A stretch of 64,000 bases of DNA from Rhodamnia argentea (taxonomy: Eukaryota > Streptophyta > Magnoliopsida > Myrtales > Myrtaceae). The stretch covers positions 33,961,826 to 34,025,825 of the forward strand of contig NC_063150.1 of NCBI RefSeq assembly GCF_020921035.1. Reading direction: 5' to 3'. Below, in pieces: positions 16,757-31,500 of this stretch. A program made the translations under genes and the position numbers. The number at the start of each line of letters is the position of its first letter. The first letter of the stretch is position 1. Below the pieces are notes generated by a model that saw only the letters and a list, made by a program, of their open reading frames with translations, searched no databases and had not been told where the DNA came from.

Positions 16757-17117
16757 TTATGAGAAGAACTTGTACTCTTTTGACGAAAGGATGATCTGCC
16801 TTAGGCCACCACTTGGTCCACAACTCGGCAGCATGACACCGATAGTGATGCTAATCCGATGCGCATGGCAGATGAAGCTAAATTGGTAAATCAACCAAGA
16901 ATTTGCTGAGGAAGTAGGTATGTATCCACAACAATTTACTGCTTACCAGGCCGGTACACCATGTCAAGCTGAATCCTACTCGGTTTGGGGATACAATGCA
17001 CTTGTCAAGTGAGCGGTAGGCAAGGAAATGAAGCGATTTTGCTCTGGATTACCAAGAATGTTGTTGGAGAGAGAGCAAACCCTCCATAGAACCTGAGTGC
17101 GGATAGCTACGAGTATT
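16757..17117 (-). pseudogene. Remnant of LHT-type transporter 3' end
   Basis: On the minus strand this aligns with the last exons of the intact LHT gene at 24.8-27.2 kb. The final-exon copy (16757 to about 16855) still reads ...GGLRQIILSSKEYKFFS and a stop. A penultimate-exon copy lies near 16944-17005 (RVGFSLTWCTG), and part of the preceding exon near 17030-17117 has an internal deletion. All upstream exons are missing and a hAT-like element sits at the break, so no functional carrier can be made. It lies tail-to-tail with the intact reductase, the same arrangement as in the second unit. Confidence 0.82.
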
Positions 17118-17125
17118 GTAAGTGC

Positions 17126-18459
17126 TAGACCTATCAAACGGATGGGTCGGATTGGGGTTATGACCCCGACCTATAGATCAATTTGACTCGTTTATGACCT
17201 ATTTATTGCATTGCAAATTTAGTGGCCCATACTTGATTTGATTCATATTCTCAAGCACTTCCATATTTAATCTAATCTAAAAAACCTCATATCCAAACCG
17301 ATGTGAGAGTTTTGATAAAAAGAAGAAGAAGAGAAATTATGGATTGAGTGAAGGCGAGAGAGTGAAAATGGATAGAGAGCCATAGAGGTGGATTGGGTTT
17401 AAGTAGATGTGTCAAATGGGAGGTTCATGTCAAGTCGAGTCGAATATGGTCCAACTCATATTGATACGTCTAATTCATTTTGATCCATATTCAATGACCC
17501 ATACTCGATCCTACTCGTAACCAACCCATACATGACCCGACCCGTTTTGACCCATATTACCAAATCACACTAATATTCTAAGAAAACCTATATAACTCAT
17601 TTACTATATTTTAAGCTCTTCACATGTATATGTTATCAAATAAAAACTTCACATCAAATAAAAAAAGCAAATTAAACAATAAAAAAACTAACAAATAAAA
17701 TAAAAAAATGTTGTTACTAAATATTTTCATGCAATAAAAAATCTAGTGAAATTTTTTCCTTTTTTTTAAATCTTTTTATTTTTTTTCAAAATATTTTTTA
17801 TTCAAAAATATTTTATTATTAAAATTATTTTTTATTTTATTTTTTCTTTCATTTTTCTCTTGCGACGGGCAGTAGATGGCGGCGGTGGGCAACGAACGGC
17901 TGCGAGCCGCAACAGACAGCAATGGACGACAACGAACGGCGATGGCGGTGGCGGCGGTCGGCGGCGGTCAAGATGGCGACGGACGGTCGACCAACAGGTT
18001 TTATAATTTTTTAATTATATTTTTCTTTTATGATTTTTTTTCATTCACTTATAAAAATAGAAAATTAAAAAATAATAATAACCAAGTTGAGCCTTTTAGG
18101 CCCTAGGCCCATTTGCAACTTGTGGGAGCTACCCTCATGGGTCGAAAATAGGTTTAAGTGTGTGATCCATTTTTTATCCATCCGATTCAACTTAAATTTT
18201 TTGGACCCATTTTCATTCGGCTCTTTAAAATCTTAGAACTCATATACAATCCATTTATACAAAATATGGGTAAAAAATGGGTCATTGACCCATATTGACG
18301 GCTCTAGGTTTAAATAAGTTGTAAACCAATATATGATCAATTTAATAATTATGCTTAAATTAATATATGACTCATTTATTGAATAAAACCAACTCCTATA
18401 ACAACTCAGCCTATTATCCGGGTTGAAAAATAGGTTGATGGCCCATTTTAACAGATCTA
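17126..18459. mobile_element. Non-autonomous hAT-like element, 1.33 kb
   Basis: Left end TAGACCTATCAAACGGATGG; right end, read inward, TAGATCTGTTAAAATGGGCC. Subterminal regions repeat GACCCATAT / ATGGGTC words in both orientations. The flanks GTAAGTGC (17118-17125) and ATAAGTGC (18460-18467) form an 8-bp duplication with one mismatch. The left copy matches LHT exon sequence, so the element landed in the LHT remnant. The interior is extremely AT-rich apart from a GC-rich island at 17862-17995 (GGCGGTGG-type repeats). I see no transposase. Confidence 0.72.
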
Positions 18460-18467
18460 ATAAGTGC

Positions 18468-20312
18468 ATAAAGAAAGAGAATTAGTCAAAAGAATCTTAA
18501 CAAATGTTAAGTAGAACAATAAAAATTTTACAAAAAATTACATAAAAGAACCGATCCAAAATAGTTAATTCAGCATATAAGTACATACGGATCACGACAG
18601 ATCGAAATATTCACGCGCAAAAAAGTTTCCGATGCTCGATATGCCCCAATCTGACCATGAATTACATGCTTGTACATAAAGAAGCAATAGGTTCATTTTG
18701 GCCTAATCATGACTTGATCTGGCTCGTTTGATTCGAGAATTACACGCTCATTGCTCCCGGCCGCTTCAATAAAAAAAATTTCAATGATACGGACCAATGC
18801 CCAATGTTGCAAAAAACGAAGTATGTTCGTGTTAGGACTAAGCATACAAACACAACGAAATAAAAAGTAAAGGCGAGAAAGAGAAATAAAGAAATCATAT
18901 TTATCGAGATTCACGGCTACAAACCGCATAGTTTTCTACTATAATTATCATATCCCACTTTTTATTTCAACTCTCAATTTTAAGGGAAAGATTATATAGA
19001 CAGCACAAGAAAACCCGAAAGGCGAGAAAGTCCTAAGTCATTGAATAGTTATTCATAGATTCATGCCCAAACTATCAATAAATTATGGATTCAAATTATA
19101 AAAGCCCTATTGCAGCCAAAAGGCACTGCCGTGCGATCCTATTAGGGCGGCCCTCAGGCTTCCGTATGCTCGTCGGAGATCGGAACCATATGTTTTCCTA
19201 TCACGGGAGTACAAATCAAACTACCAACATTTGTGTGTGTGTGTGTGTGTGTGTGTGTTTGGGTTGGAAAATACCGCCATCAGTTGAAAAGGCCGAATCT
19301 GAATATGCCGCGGACATGACCGAGAGAGGGGCCCGGGCCATGCCACTCTTCACGAACATCACTCGCAGCTCGTTCACCGACCCTTCTTCCAAAATTGGAG
19401 CGAGCGAGCGAGCGAGGGCAAAGTCCATTTCTTCTTTACTCTCCGATCTGCTCGCCCCTCATGTTGCTAGATTCTGGTGTCGTTCGGCATCCCACGCGCT
19501 AAAAAATCTGCGGTTGGCGCGACTTGACGTCCTGATCGACCTCCGCTAGCTCGGAGTGGGTGTCCGAAGGCCGCCCTGACCGGGAATTTTCGTGAGTTCG
19601 CGGCCTCTTTGACGCGCGCTGGTTTGGAGGATTTCGGCTTGGTGATTTCGGGTTTCGTTGCAGATTGAGAGGATCTCCGGGAGTGAAGTTGGCGTGCTTT
19701 AATGGCAACAGTCTCCGCGAATTGTTTTTTCCCCTCAAGGTCCCCCTTTTGCAGTTAATTGTACAGTTGGTGATGACTGCTTGTGCTTGATAATTTCATA
19801 CGTAATTCAGGGGTGGTGTTGCTGCAGAAATGCTTCGGTGACGGATATGGTTGCTTGACCACCCTTCATTAATTCATCTTCTCTCGATCACGACTGCATT
19901 GACGGTGCTCGACGAAATGCTCCAGAGACGTTCATTTTTCACTTTGTCGAGTGCTATGCTTTTTGCTAACTGTTGACCTTTTCCTTCCAAATTGTTGATG
20001 TAACCTGCATAATTATGGCGATTTTAGGCTGAGGAAGTAAATCACGAGGAAATCATATCGAATCTAGTCCTGACTTAGGATCATTTGCAGCCCGTGACCT
20101 TGTGTTGAATCATATCAGGCTAAGATTAGGTAAATTTTGCGTACATCTCTCCGATTTAGACATGTACTTTTTCTTAAGTTTAGTAACTATAAACGGTCTT
20201 AACTAGTTGGTTTGTAACGTGAGTCGTAGCTCAACTCTCCAGTTGCGAGGGATACGGTGCAAAAAAGATTACTCTACTGTCAGCCAACAGGAGCAAGAAA
20301 ATCCTGAAACTC
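18468..20312. other. Intergenic DNA and probable leader of PPR gene
   Basis: 18468-19230 shows nothing recognisable. A (TG)n microsatellite occupies 19232-19258. From about 19300 to 19740 the DNA is GC-richer, and its sequence and position fit the first non-coding exon(s) of the PPR gene at 20313; no TATA box is clear. The small open frames here have no known domain. Confidence 0.45.
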
Positions 20313-22330
20313 ATGCTAGCCCTGGCTTTTGGGCCAAGCAGCCGGTGCATTCAAGGGATCCATCGTCGAGCACATGCTATATCTTCATTGTTCACTCAGC
20401 TTCCTTTTAGTTATCGCAGCTTCCTTTGCACTGAAGCTACTGAGAGGTCTCCGGGAGGAAATCTGCCAGTAAAAGCAGAAGCAGAATGCCTTTGTTATAG
20501 AATCGAGAAGCTGCCTAGAGGACAGCCAATTGGATGTGCATTCCAGAGTTGGATGGGGGACGGTTTCCCCATTCATAGAGGAGAAATATATCATGCTATT
20601 AATCGTTTGAGGAAGCTGAAGATGAACAAGCGTGCTCTTGAGGTGAATGTCTTCTCTGCTTGAATTCATTTTGTGGGTGGTAGTTTGATGCTGAAGGCAA
20701 AATGTGCTATTTGCATCAAATGAGTAGTCCCTAGAGGGTTCATTTTCACCCGATCGTTGATTCTTTAGAAAATATTGAAAAATGTTTGAAGTGTAAGAGC
20801 TACAAGGTCGACTTGTGTTGGTCCTAATAAATGGAGACATTGTATTCTATGAAGATTGACCAGTTCGGTAGCATCCTTTTTGGCTATGTTCTTCTTCTCT
20901 TGGGCTGAACTGTAATATTAAAGGCATACGTTTTTTAATAGCTTTTTTTCCTACTTTTTTACCTTGTTCAAGAAAATTCAAGCAGTATTGCACCCTTCTC
21001 TAGATGGTCCTATATTGGGATCCAAGGTAGCCTGAATACGGAAAGCTTAATTCGCTGTTGTGTTAAATTCATTTTACAGATGATGGAATGGGTTATTCGC
21101 GAGAGACCATATAGGCCAAATGAACTGGAGTACTCTTATCTGTTGGAATTCACGACAAGGTTTCATGGGATATCAAGAGGTGAGAGTCTTTTCTCTCGAA
21201 TTCCAATGGAGTTTCAGAATGAGCTGGTTTACAACAATTTTGTGATTATCTGCTTAGAGAAAGGTGTTGTAAGGCTTTCATTAACGTACATGAAGAAAAT
21301 GAGGGAGCTAGGTTATGCTATCTCACACTTGGTTTTCAACCGCCTCATTGTTCTCCATTCCTCCCCCGGCCGCAGGAAAATGATCCCAAAGATCCTAACT
21401 CAAATGAAGGCCGATAAGGTGGGCCCACATGTGTCCACGTACAACATTCTTATGAAAATAGAGGCTAATGAACATAACATCGAAGGTCTGGTCAAGGTAT
21501 ACGGCGAGATGCATCGAAAGAAAGTTGAGCCGAACGAGGTGTCTTATTGCATGCTAGCTATTGCACATGCTGTGGCGAGGTTATACACTGCTGCTGAGGC
21601 CTATGTTGAGTCTATAGAGAAATCTGCTACAGGAAGTAACTGGTCTACACTAGATCTCCTTCTCATATTGTATGGATATCTTGGGAAGGATAAGGAGCTG
21701 GAAAGAACTTGGTGTGTTGTGAAATATCTTCCCCATGTTAGATCAAAGAGTTATATGTTGGCTATTGAAGCATTCGGTAGGATTGGACAACTTTCTCGAG
21801 CTGAGGAGCTCTGGTCAGAGATGAAGTCGACGAAAGAGTTGAAATCAACAGAGCAATACAACTCTCTCATGTCTGTGTATTGCAAGCACAGCTCCGTTAA
21901 TAAAGCTTCTGCTCTATTCAAAGAGATGGTCGCGAATGGGTGCAAGCCGAATGCCATTACTTACCGCCATCTCGGGTTAGGTTGTATGAAAGCGAATTTA
22001 GTAAACGAAGCCCTGAGGACTCTGGAAAAGGGTTCACGGTCGCCAACAAGCGCAAGGGTGAGGAAATCCACCCCGTGGTTGGAGACCACGCTATCTATAG
22101 TCGAGATATTCGCGGAGAAGGGCGACGTCATCAATGCGGAGAAGTATTTCGAGGAGCTTGCTCAAGCGAAATACACCCGCTATACCTTCGTGTACAACAC
22201 ATTGATAAAGGCTTATCTGAGGGCCAAGGCTTGTGATCCCAACCTCCTGAGAAGAATGATCCTAGGAGGCGCGAGGCCGGACGCCGAGACATATAGCTTG
22301 ATTAAGCTCGCCGAGCAGCACCAGCGATAA
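20313..22330 (+). CDS. P-class PPR protein, At1g07590-like, mitochondrial
   Basis: Two exons: 20313-20642, ending in GAG before GTGAAT, and 21080-22330. They encode 526 residues. The N-terminus (MLALAFGPSSRCIQGIHRRA...) is basic and Ser-rich, as in mitochondrial presequences. The conserved block AECLCYRIEKLPRG...SWMGDGFPIHRGEIYHAINR precedes the exon junction, and WVIRERPYRPNELEYSYLLE follows it, as in the Arabidopsis At1g07590 group. The second exon holds degenerate 35-residue helical repeats, for example HVSTYNILMKIEANEHNIEG, STEQYNSLMSVYCKHSSVNK and YTFVYNTLIKAYLRAK. There is no E/DYW editing domain. P-class PPR proteins bind organelle RNA and guide its stability or splicing; the target cannot be read from sequence. 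The gene lies between the two units of the reductase-LHT duplication. Confidence 0.9.
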
Positions 22331-22855
22331 TTCCGTCCGTTCTAATTTAACCTTTGTTTAGTTGATGCTATCGTGTATTTTCTGTGAAAACAAGGAGCCC
22401 GCCATTCTTAAAGAAAGTAATTGATTTACGCATTGGAAGTTTCTCAGATGAAAATATGCTCTACCTAAATTTCCCAGTTATCCTTTTGAATCATTTTACT
22501 ACTGGCTCTGTTTCTAATATCAAATCAAAGCCCTTTGTCTTCATGGATATTTGTTATCTTTTTATTAGCTTAAATTAGTCTCTATGTTGCCAATGATCGC
22601 TCGGTATTGTTGTTAGAGCCTGGAGGCGTAACGGACGTGCGATTGTTATGTGTTTCCAACGTTGTAACTAACTCTTTGAACGAACGACCTGAGCTTCGTT
22701 TCCATTGCCCATCTCGGCACAATCCCGACTGCCGAATGCTCAGAAACCACGTCTTCTTCATCCTAATCATTTAGTTTCCGTCTTCCCTCTCTTCTTCTTC
22801 TTCTTCTTCTCCTCCGTGTCTGAATCAGATGCTGCGAGCTCTCGCAGGATCTCTG
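22331..22855. other. Short intergenic stretch: PPR 3' end and decayed promoter of reductase copy
   Basis: 22331 to about 22600 is the presumed 3' UTR of the PPR gene. From about 22655 the sequence resembles that upstream of the intact reductase ('aactaactctttgaa' against 'aaccaactctttgaa' at about 12163), so the duplicated unit begins here. A (CTT)n tract lies near 22793-22812. Confidence 0.5.
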
Positions 22856-24071
<1,216 letters not shown>

Positions 24072-24823
24072 AGTATTATACCTGCTTTATAGAAGCCTGA
24101 ACAGAACTTCCAACTGCAGAGCTTAGCCTATGGGTAGGAATTCACAAACGACCAGTGGTATGACATTTGAAACCCATGTTGAAAACTTATTTTGCTTAGG
24201 ATGGACAGTAACGAGGTTTTTTTAGGCAAGTTTTGAGATTATAGGCTGCAGTTGATCACACAGAGTCATTTGTCATGTTTGACATGTTCATGAAATACCA
24301 ACTGTGTGGTCATCTTCTGCTCAATCAGGAAGAAGTGATTTGCAGCAAGTTCCAGGAATATTTTCCATCTTCTGCCTCAACTCCAAATTTGGATTGAAGC
24401 AAAACCATCTGCCAATTTCTTGCACAGGCATTGTGTTGAAGTCAAATTTCTTCGGACATTCGACTGCTGTACACCAAAGTGATTAATGCTGCTTTGGAAA
24501 ACTTTGCGAGCGTTCTTATGAATTCAGTGTTTCGATAAACAGCTGGATCTGAAACGGAGACATACATACGTACATGCTTTCTCTAAACGTCCTTGTTTTC
24601 CATGATAGCTAAGTCAAATGTGCGCTTTGACCTTATGTACACACAGACTTATCGTAACTAGAATATGGTCCTCCCAAATCAAGCCAGATGATTATACAAA
24701 CGTCAGCATATGTAAACAAAGAGACTGTCACAAACTAATCCTCGATCATTGTATAATTGCCATCATTATGTCATCATAATCGTCAAGGTTAGTCGATCCT
24801 CCACCCCTTTAGAGCGAAAGCCT

Positions 24824-27167
24824 TTATGAGAAGAACTTGTAATCTTTTGATGAAATGATGATCTGCCTGAGGCCACCAATTGGTCCGAGAATCACCAGCA
24901 TCATGCCGAGTATGATGCAAATCTGAAGTGCATAAAAGATGAAGCTAAATCAGCAAAGCGACCACGAATTTGCAGTCAAAGTAAGTGAGTATGTATCCAT
25001 GAGAATTTGTGCATACCCAGTTGGTACACCATGACAAGCTGAATTTCCTCGGTTTGTAGATACAGAGCCACATGATGCAGGGGAGCTATAGAAATTGGAC
25101 AGATATCAATTTTCTGATGTATCTGCTAAATTTTCTAAGAGAGCGGTTCATAATAGATGAAGCGATTTTGCTTTCACTTACGAAGTAGGTTGTCGGAGCT
25201 AGAGCAAACCCGCCGAAAAAGCCGAGGAGACTACCAAAAAAGGGGATGCAGATACCGATGAACATTGTGAGTGCTGAGCAAGGAAGACCAGAAAAAATAG
25301 TTAGTTGCATTGGAGAAAAACAGCTCCGACTTTTTCCCGGAAACACCCACTTAAGTCCCTACTTTCAGATTCAGAAGTTCCATGCATAGAAAACAGGTAA
25401 GCTTTTCGAGTCACTCACCGACATAAACTGTACGCGTGACGAAACGGAGAGTGAAGCAAGGCCTGAAGCGCAATTGCTTGACGAGAAAGGTCTCCATCAT
25501 GTCGAAAACTGGCATCGCGTAGATCTGTACCCACAAAGCGTCGCGGAGTGTAAGGAAAATAGTCCTTAGCATGGGACGCAATTTTTTTCAACAGGAAAAA
25601 AAAAGCCGAAGCAAATCATTGGGGCCTGCTCACCTGGTAGCTACCAATGACATGGATGACCACAAACAAGTTAGAAGCAGCAATGAGCCACTTGGGCTTT
25701 TGCAGAGTGATGAGGATGTTGTCATCCACTGTGTTGCCAAACACGTAGTAGCCGATTAGGGCCACGGGGAAGTAGCAGATGGCCACAACGATGTAGGCGA
25801 ACACCACGCCTTTCCACATGGGCTTCTTCGAGGGTTTCTCTGGAGTGGAGGGAATGGTGGCCTGGATCTCCAGCACCACGTTGTGGCCAGCATAAGCGAA
25901 GGCAATATCGCCCAGCGCGCTGAAGAAGTTGAACACTACGGTTTGTTTATCTCCCTTTAACGAATAGTCCACATCTGGTTGCACTCCCTTGTGCAGAGAT
26001 GCTGTCCAGGCAATGGTGGAGTAGCTGTGTGCACGCAAAAAACAAATAAGAAAGATGCAGGCGCGGGGTTGATGTAGATTACCAGACTCCTGAAAAATAT
26101 GTCAAAGACCCTTCGTTCCTTTCTTGATGCACAAGCTAAAGCTCATATGGTCCGCTCTCGGAAGTTGAAGGTTTCTCTCATGAACAAATATAGAGACTAG
26201 CTTGTTTTTGTGCCTTACCTGAGGGACATGACTGCAGCAGCCAAGGAGACAACAGAGATGGAGTTGAAGTTGGGGAGGTGGGATAGGACAAAGTGGATGG
26301 AGGCAAAGATCATGATGAAGTAGGAGGTCCTGATGGGCTGGCAATCGGCGCAGAGAACGGTGTGGATCTTCTTGATGGACTTGCCTCCAGTGATCATGTA
26401 CACGATGCAGACCCCGACATCGACGAGCAGCTGCTGAGGGACCACAATCCACAGGCCCAGCTTCTCGCCAAAGGCGTGTTGGCCCAGCTCGTGGTACCGG
26501 TCGAACCTCTTCCCCGGCACCATCTCGTGCATCTCCACCATCTGCCACAGCGTGTACAGGGTGATAACCCATGATAGGATGAGCAGAGTCACACCAGGTC
26601 CCCTGCAATGACATCCCGTCATCCAATGTCCAGAAAAACAGAGGATAAAAAAAAGGGAAAGGGACAATGTCAAGACAGAGCAATCCAGATGTAAAATGAT
26701 GTCATTTGTTTGCTGCATTTTGCTCGTGCATCGGTGGGGATCAATCGAGCCAAAAGTTCTAGATAGAGCAACCTAGATGTAAATTTGAGTTTCAAGCTGA
26801 TGAACTGTAGATTATGTAAAGAATTCACATCCCGGCATCAAGGATCCTGAAGATTTTTCAGGTCAAAAGCTACCTTTGGAAGAAAAGGATCATGCCTAAT
26901 GGGCTTTCTTAAGGTGCAACTGCCTATGGTAATGGTCGTAAAAGACAGAAATCAAAACTGAAGAACCGGTCATGGGAGGCAGTTAAATAATTACCATCCA
27001 AGCTCAGCCATGGAATAAGGCAAGCTGAGGACGCCGGCACCGACCATGGCGGTGACATTGTGGAAGGTTGAGTACCACCACTTGGCATTCCGGGAGGATG
27101 TGATGGGAAGCCAATCGTCGATCGCCTTCTCATCGTATTCATCATTCCGTGGCTGATCCTGGGCCAT
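24824..27167 (-). CDS. LHT1: LHT-type amino-acid transporter (lysine/histidine transporter-like)
   Basis: Seven exons on the minus strand: 27167-26995, 26602-26219, 26024-25634, 25524-25419, 25273-25182, 25085-25017 and 24922-24824. Phases close to 437 residues, the usual LHT length. The start gives [20 protein letters not shown], a short acidic cytosolic tail; an upstream in-frame Met exists but is not LHT-like. Signature segments are [60 protein letters not shown] and [16 protein letters not shown], with about ten hydrophobic helices. The family imports neutral and basic amino acids with protons at the plasma membrane. The sequence is closest, from memory, to LHT1/LHT2, so the exact paralogue number is tentative. 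It lies tail-to-tail with the broken reductase copy; a 3' remnant of a second LHT lies at 16.76 kb. Confidence 0.94.
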
Positions 27168-27364
27168 TGTTAGGGAAAGGCAGGCGTTCGTCAAGCTTCC
27201 CCTGGACCCGAAAAAACCACAGAACGATGAGTTCTTGCTGCATGAAGATACGAGTGAGATATATAGAGAGAGGTGGAGAGAGAGATCACCCCTGGAATCG
27301 AAAGAGAAGCCATATTTAGCCACCCACTCTTTTACTAAGAATATACCAGGAAGCTGGCCTCGCC

Positions 27365-27403
27365 CGCTCTCTCTCTCTCTCTCTCTGTAACACGCCTTAT
27401 AAC
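27365..27403 (-). promoter_or_regulatory. Putative core promoter of LHT gene
   Basis: On the minus strand TTATAAGG (27403-27396) lies about 230 bp upstream of the start codon. It is followed by a (GA)10 tract at 27386-27367, a common feature of plant leaders. The spacing fits transcription starting within or just after the GA tract. The assignment rests on motif and position only. Confidence 0.4.
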
Positions 27404-27574
27404 TGAAACCTGAAGATTCTTACAGCCACCCATTCGACATTTTCAGGTGCGGTTTCCTTGTTGAATTATCGCTCCAGCCTTCTTTTTTCCAATTTCTTCT
27501 CAATGGAGGTGGCAGGCATTTTTGTCTGTGCAAAGTCCGTGCTCGCTTTGAATTTCACCGTTGCTGGAATCAAG

Positions 27575-28110
27575 ACACAGCCCTAAAACCTTTTGCATTT
27601 TTTTGCCAATCCAATCCGAAACCTTTTAATTTTGACAATTCAGTCCCGAACATTTTCAATTTGTTCCAATTTAGTCCATCCGACTAACGCTGATGTACAT
27701 ATTGGCCGGCATTGACGTGGACAATTTTTTAATATATTTCAAATTTTTTGTGTTTTCCTTCTTCTTTTTTCCGATGATTGGCTAGAGGAAGAAAAAAGGA
27801 AAAAAGAAAAAGAAAAAAGAGAGAAAATTAAATAAAAATATATATTTGAAGAAAATGTTAAAATATTATTAATAATTATTCAAGTCGGTGTCGGTCTACC
27901 AAAATTGACCGGATTGATTGTTTTCTTTTCTTTCTTTCTTTTTTTTTTTGGGGGGGGATATCGAGGACGGACTGAATTAGCATATACGCAAAAAGTTTAG
28001 GATTGAATTGGCATAAATCGAAAAGTTTTGAATTGAATTTACAAAAATGCAATAGTTTTTTTTTTTTTTTTTTACTTTTTTGATAGATTTTTCCTGAAGT
28101 CTTTCGAGAC
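27575..28110. mobile_element. Foldback element of the 'TTTAGTCC' family
   Basis: The left arm (about 27585-27740) carries CCTAAAACCTTTTG and AATTTAGTCCATCC. The right arm (about 27880-28095) carries the inverted motifs TTTAGGATTGAATTGGCA and AATTGACCGGATTGATTG. The interior is polypurine or AT-rich. The arrangement equals that of the MITE at 6.1 kb; the outer left end looks eroded and I find no clean target duplication. Confidence 0.6.
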
Positions 28111-28597
28111 GAACCCTGTTCCGCCGCGCCATTTCCTGATATGTTGAGAGACCAACCTAGCCGCGCTGAGACGACATGTGATTTGTACCTGTCGATAATC
28201 GTCATTCCCAGCTAAAACTACAGATAACATGGGCTGTTGCTTAAAACGAGGAACCTACACGAGCGAAGTAGGCACGTCAATCATCACTCCGCAATCTTGG
28301 GTCCATTCCATTTACATGACCTGGGAACAAACCTAACTCCATACAGAGCCTACTGCACATACAATTTACATTACATGTTTCACAATCTTGCTCTTCATAA
28401 CATTATTTATTCGACCAACCTCGGGACATCGCCGCCACGTGCGTTTTACTGTGCCGAAAAACTCCTAAGAGCTTCATGTTTATTATTACAAAGGGAGGTT
28501 AAGGAATCAACAATATATCGTGATCTCTCGGAATGTCTTAATCCAATCTTACCGAGGGGAAAACCCGCTAGTACTGTACTGTTCCAAGGAAGCGAAA
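28111..28597. other. 3' flank between foldback element and ankyrin gene
   Basis: No coding pattern is seen. The part next to 28598 is presumably the 3' UTR of the ankyrin-repeat gene, which is transcribed towards this region. Confidence 0.4.
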
Positions 28598-31500
28598 TCA
28601 TACCATTAATGCTTGCTCATAGGCTTGATATTCCGGTGCAGACTCGATAGAATCTTCAGTGGCTAGACGTTGTGCACCGAAGCAGAAATACTGATTCATC
28701 AGCCTCCTGTTGAGCGAGGTCTTGTTCTGGTCCCTCCCTGGGGCGCTGCCGTCATTCGAGGGTTTAATCGACCCTGACGCTCTCAAGACGTTAATATTCT
28801 GTCTGGCGTCAACCGACATAGGTGAAGATACGGATGACCCCGCATAAGAGCTTGGACCGGAATCAGCTTGCCAAAATTGTGGCCTCGCTTGAAGCACACC
28901 GTGCATAAGGCCCGTGGTGTACTTCTTTCTCGTGGAAGGACTTGGAAAATCAGCCCCCAAAGAGTAAGTCCTCTTATTGTTTGGAAGGGATGCTTGCTTC
29001 GAATACCGTTGTCGGAGTGAGATCGGGTGATCCTTGAAACTGCCACTTACTTTGACAGACTCGAAAGAATCGTCGTCGTTGTCATTTCTAAGCTCCACCT
29101 TAATGGCATTTCTTTCTTTCCTCCCGGCCCAACCAAAGAGAAACTTCAGGCGCCTCCCACTACGATTTAGTGAATTCCCCATCTTATTTTCAGACAAGTT
29201 ACCAGAATGTATGTCGCTTATTTCACTCACGCAGCTGGCGTACTCCAGCAGGCCCGAATTGAAATGGGACCCACATGCACTATCGACCCCAGCATACAAA
29301 AGGATCTCTCCGTCAGGAATCCTGAATGAAGTTCCTGGGCTATGCACAACGCCCTGCTCTCTAAGATGAGAAGCAAGCACATTTCTAACTTTGCGGTCTC
29401 GACAGTTGGTGATCCCCCCAGCAGAAATCAACTGCTTTATTAAAATGTTGGAAGATGTTGACATGGGCCGCTGCTTGAGAAGATCTAGCGGAGTCATTCC
29501 ATTAGAATCCCGGACATTCAAATTGATTGAACGAACAGTCACCAGCAGTTCCACCAGACTTGTCTGGATATTCTCGGTTACAGCCATGTGAAGGGCAGTC
29601 CTTCCATCGTTGTTCCTCACATTAATGATGTCTTCGATATTTATGATCTTTCCACATAACAACTGCTTCATAAGCTTGATCTGATGATCAACTCTTCGGA
29701 ATCCGGGAGTGCGGAAACCTGCCACAGCAAGATGAAGGAAAGTATCGCCATAGCTGTTCATCACAGAGGCCAGAGAGGGAGATGCGAGAATGAGGACCTC
29801 TACTACACTTAAATGACCCCGGTAAGCAGCCACATGTAATGCTGTGTTGCCATGATTGTCTGTTGAGTTAATGATATCATAGGATGCTATTAGATCCTTA
29901 ACAACCTGCAGCCAGCAAAAACACGCGTAAGTGTTCACAACGGTAGTCCCAAATAAAGCCTGTGGTGATGTGGGAATCTGTGATTGAATGCTCAGGGGAT
30001 TTCATTGCCATAAAAGGGTCGGTAAACCAGCGAATGAAAAGAATTTTCTTTGTCCCAGTTTAAAGTCGAAAAAAAAAAAAAGAGACTTCACATGCTACAG
30101 TAAGACTCTTTCAAAGAAAAACAGAAAACACAAAATTGACGAGTCACGATAGCAGTGTCTAGATACAGTCTCATTGATCATTCTGATGCCCCACTTATAT
30201 GCCGTAAAGATTGAAATCTTCAAAAAGCACGATGCTGATGCGCTCCTTGATAGTTGAGGTGCTGGGTGTTTCTCTCAGAAATGCTCTGATCGACTAGTCA
30301 ATGAGCATCGGGTTTCTTACCATTAGCACAAAAAGTCGTCAAGGGCCATTCTCACATTTCACATATCAACACCAAACGAACTTAAAAATGTGAAATAACG
30401 ACTCTAAAACCACAGCATCATAGGTCATCTGCTTTTGGCGGCTACAAAATGTTACGCAGAAAAAGCATCACAAAGGCATTTGTCAAGGTGGAACGCTTCA
30501 ATTAGCACGTAATGTCCAAGCATCAAATCGCTTACTCACAAAGCATATAGAGATGTGCATGAAGCTGAGTTGGTCTTTGGAAACAAGCAGTTTTTTGCTA
30601 TACACAACAGAGCACAATGTATCCCACTTAAGACATCCATAAAGCAACAAATACCGAAGCATTTCCAGCGCAATTTGAGTCAGCTCTCCACCCCCTATTC
30701 AATAACTTCAAATCACACAAGCAACCAAACTCCCAAGATTATCACTGACCAAAAGAAGCATGGCATCTTAATTGCAGTCAAGATAAAGAGAGTTTCGCCA
30801 AGAAGACAAAAAGATCTTCTCTTGTAACCACACTTTTGCAAGTCACCAAACTATGAACTACCACCATTATCAGCCTCAGAATCCAATGACCAATTCATAT
30901 ACCAGCCAAAGCATGAAACGAAAATCTTCAAATGTAATCCAGAAAACAAAGAAATCCCACAAGAATAACGAGAAAAAAATATATCCTAACCTCAACTTGC
31001 CCTCTTCCAGATGCACTATGCAACACAGTAGAGCCCTGCAAATCTCTGTACGCCGAAACATCAGAACAACCATCAATCAGCTCCCTCAGAATCTCCACAT
31101 TCCCTCCTCTGGCAGCTGCATGAACAGCTCTGTTCATAATCTCCCACCTAAAACCTCTGTCCCCATCACCTTCACCACCACTCAATCCGTTCCCCTGTGA
31201 AACCGCAGATTCGAGCAAGAACCTGAAAACCCCAACATTCTTGCTCCTAGCAGCAGCATACAAAACATCACTCACCCCATACTCTCCCTCTCCAAACACC
31301 AGAAAAGGGTCTCTCTCCAACAGCTCCTTCACGAACTCGAGGTCGCCCGCCGAGGCGGCCGTGTACACGAGCCACCCGCCGTAGCCAGCGCGGACAAGCG
31401 AGTTCTCGCCCTTGCCTTTCCGTGGCTCGCAGTCGAGGAGGAGCCTGCGCGCCACGGTGGCGCGGCACCGGGCCACGTCGCCGACCGCTGTGTCGTCGTC

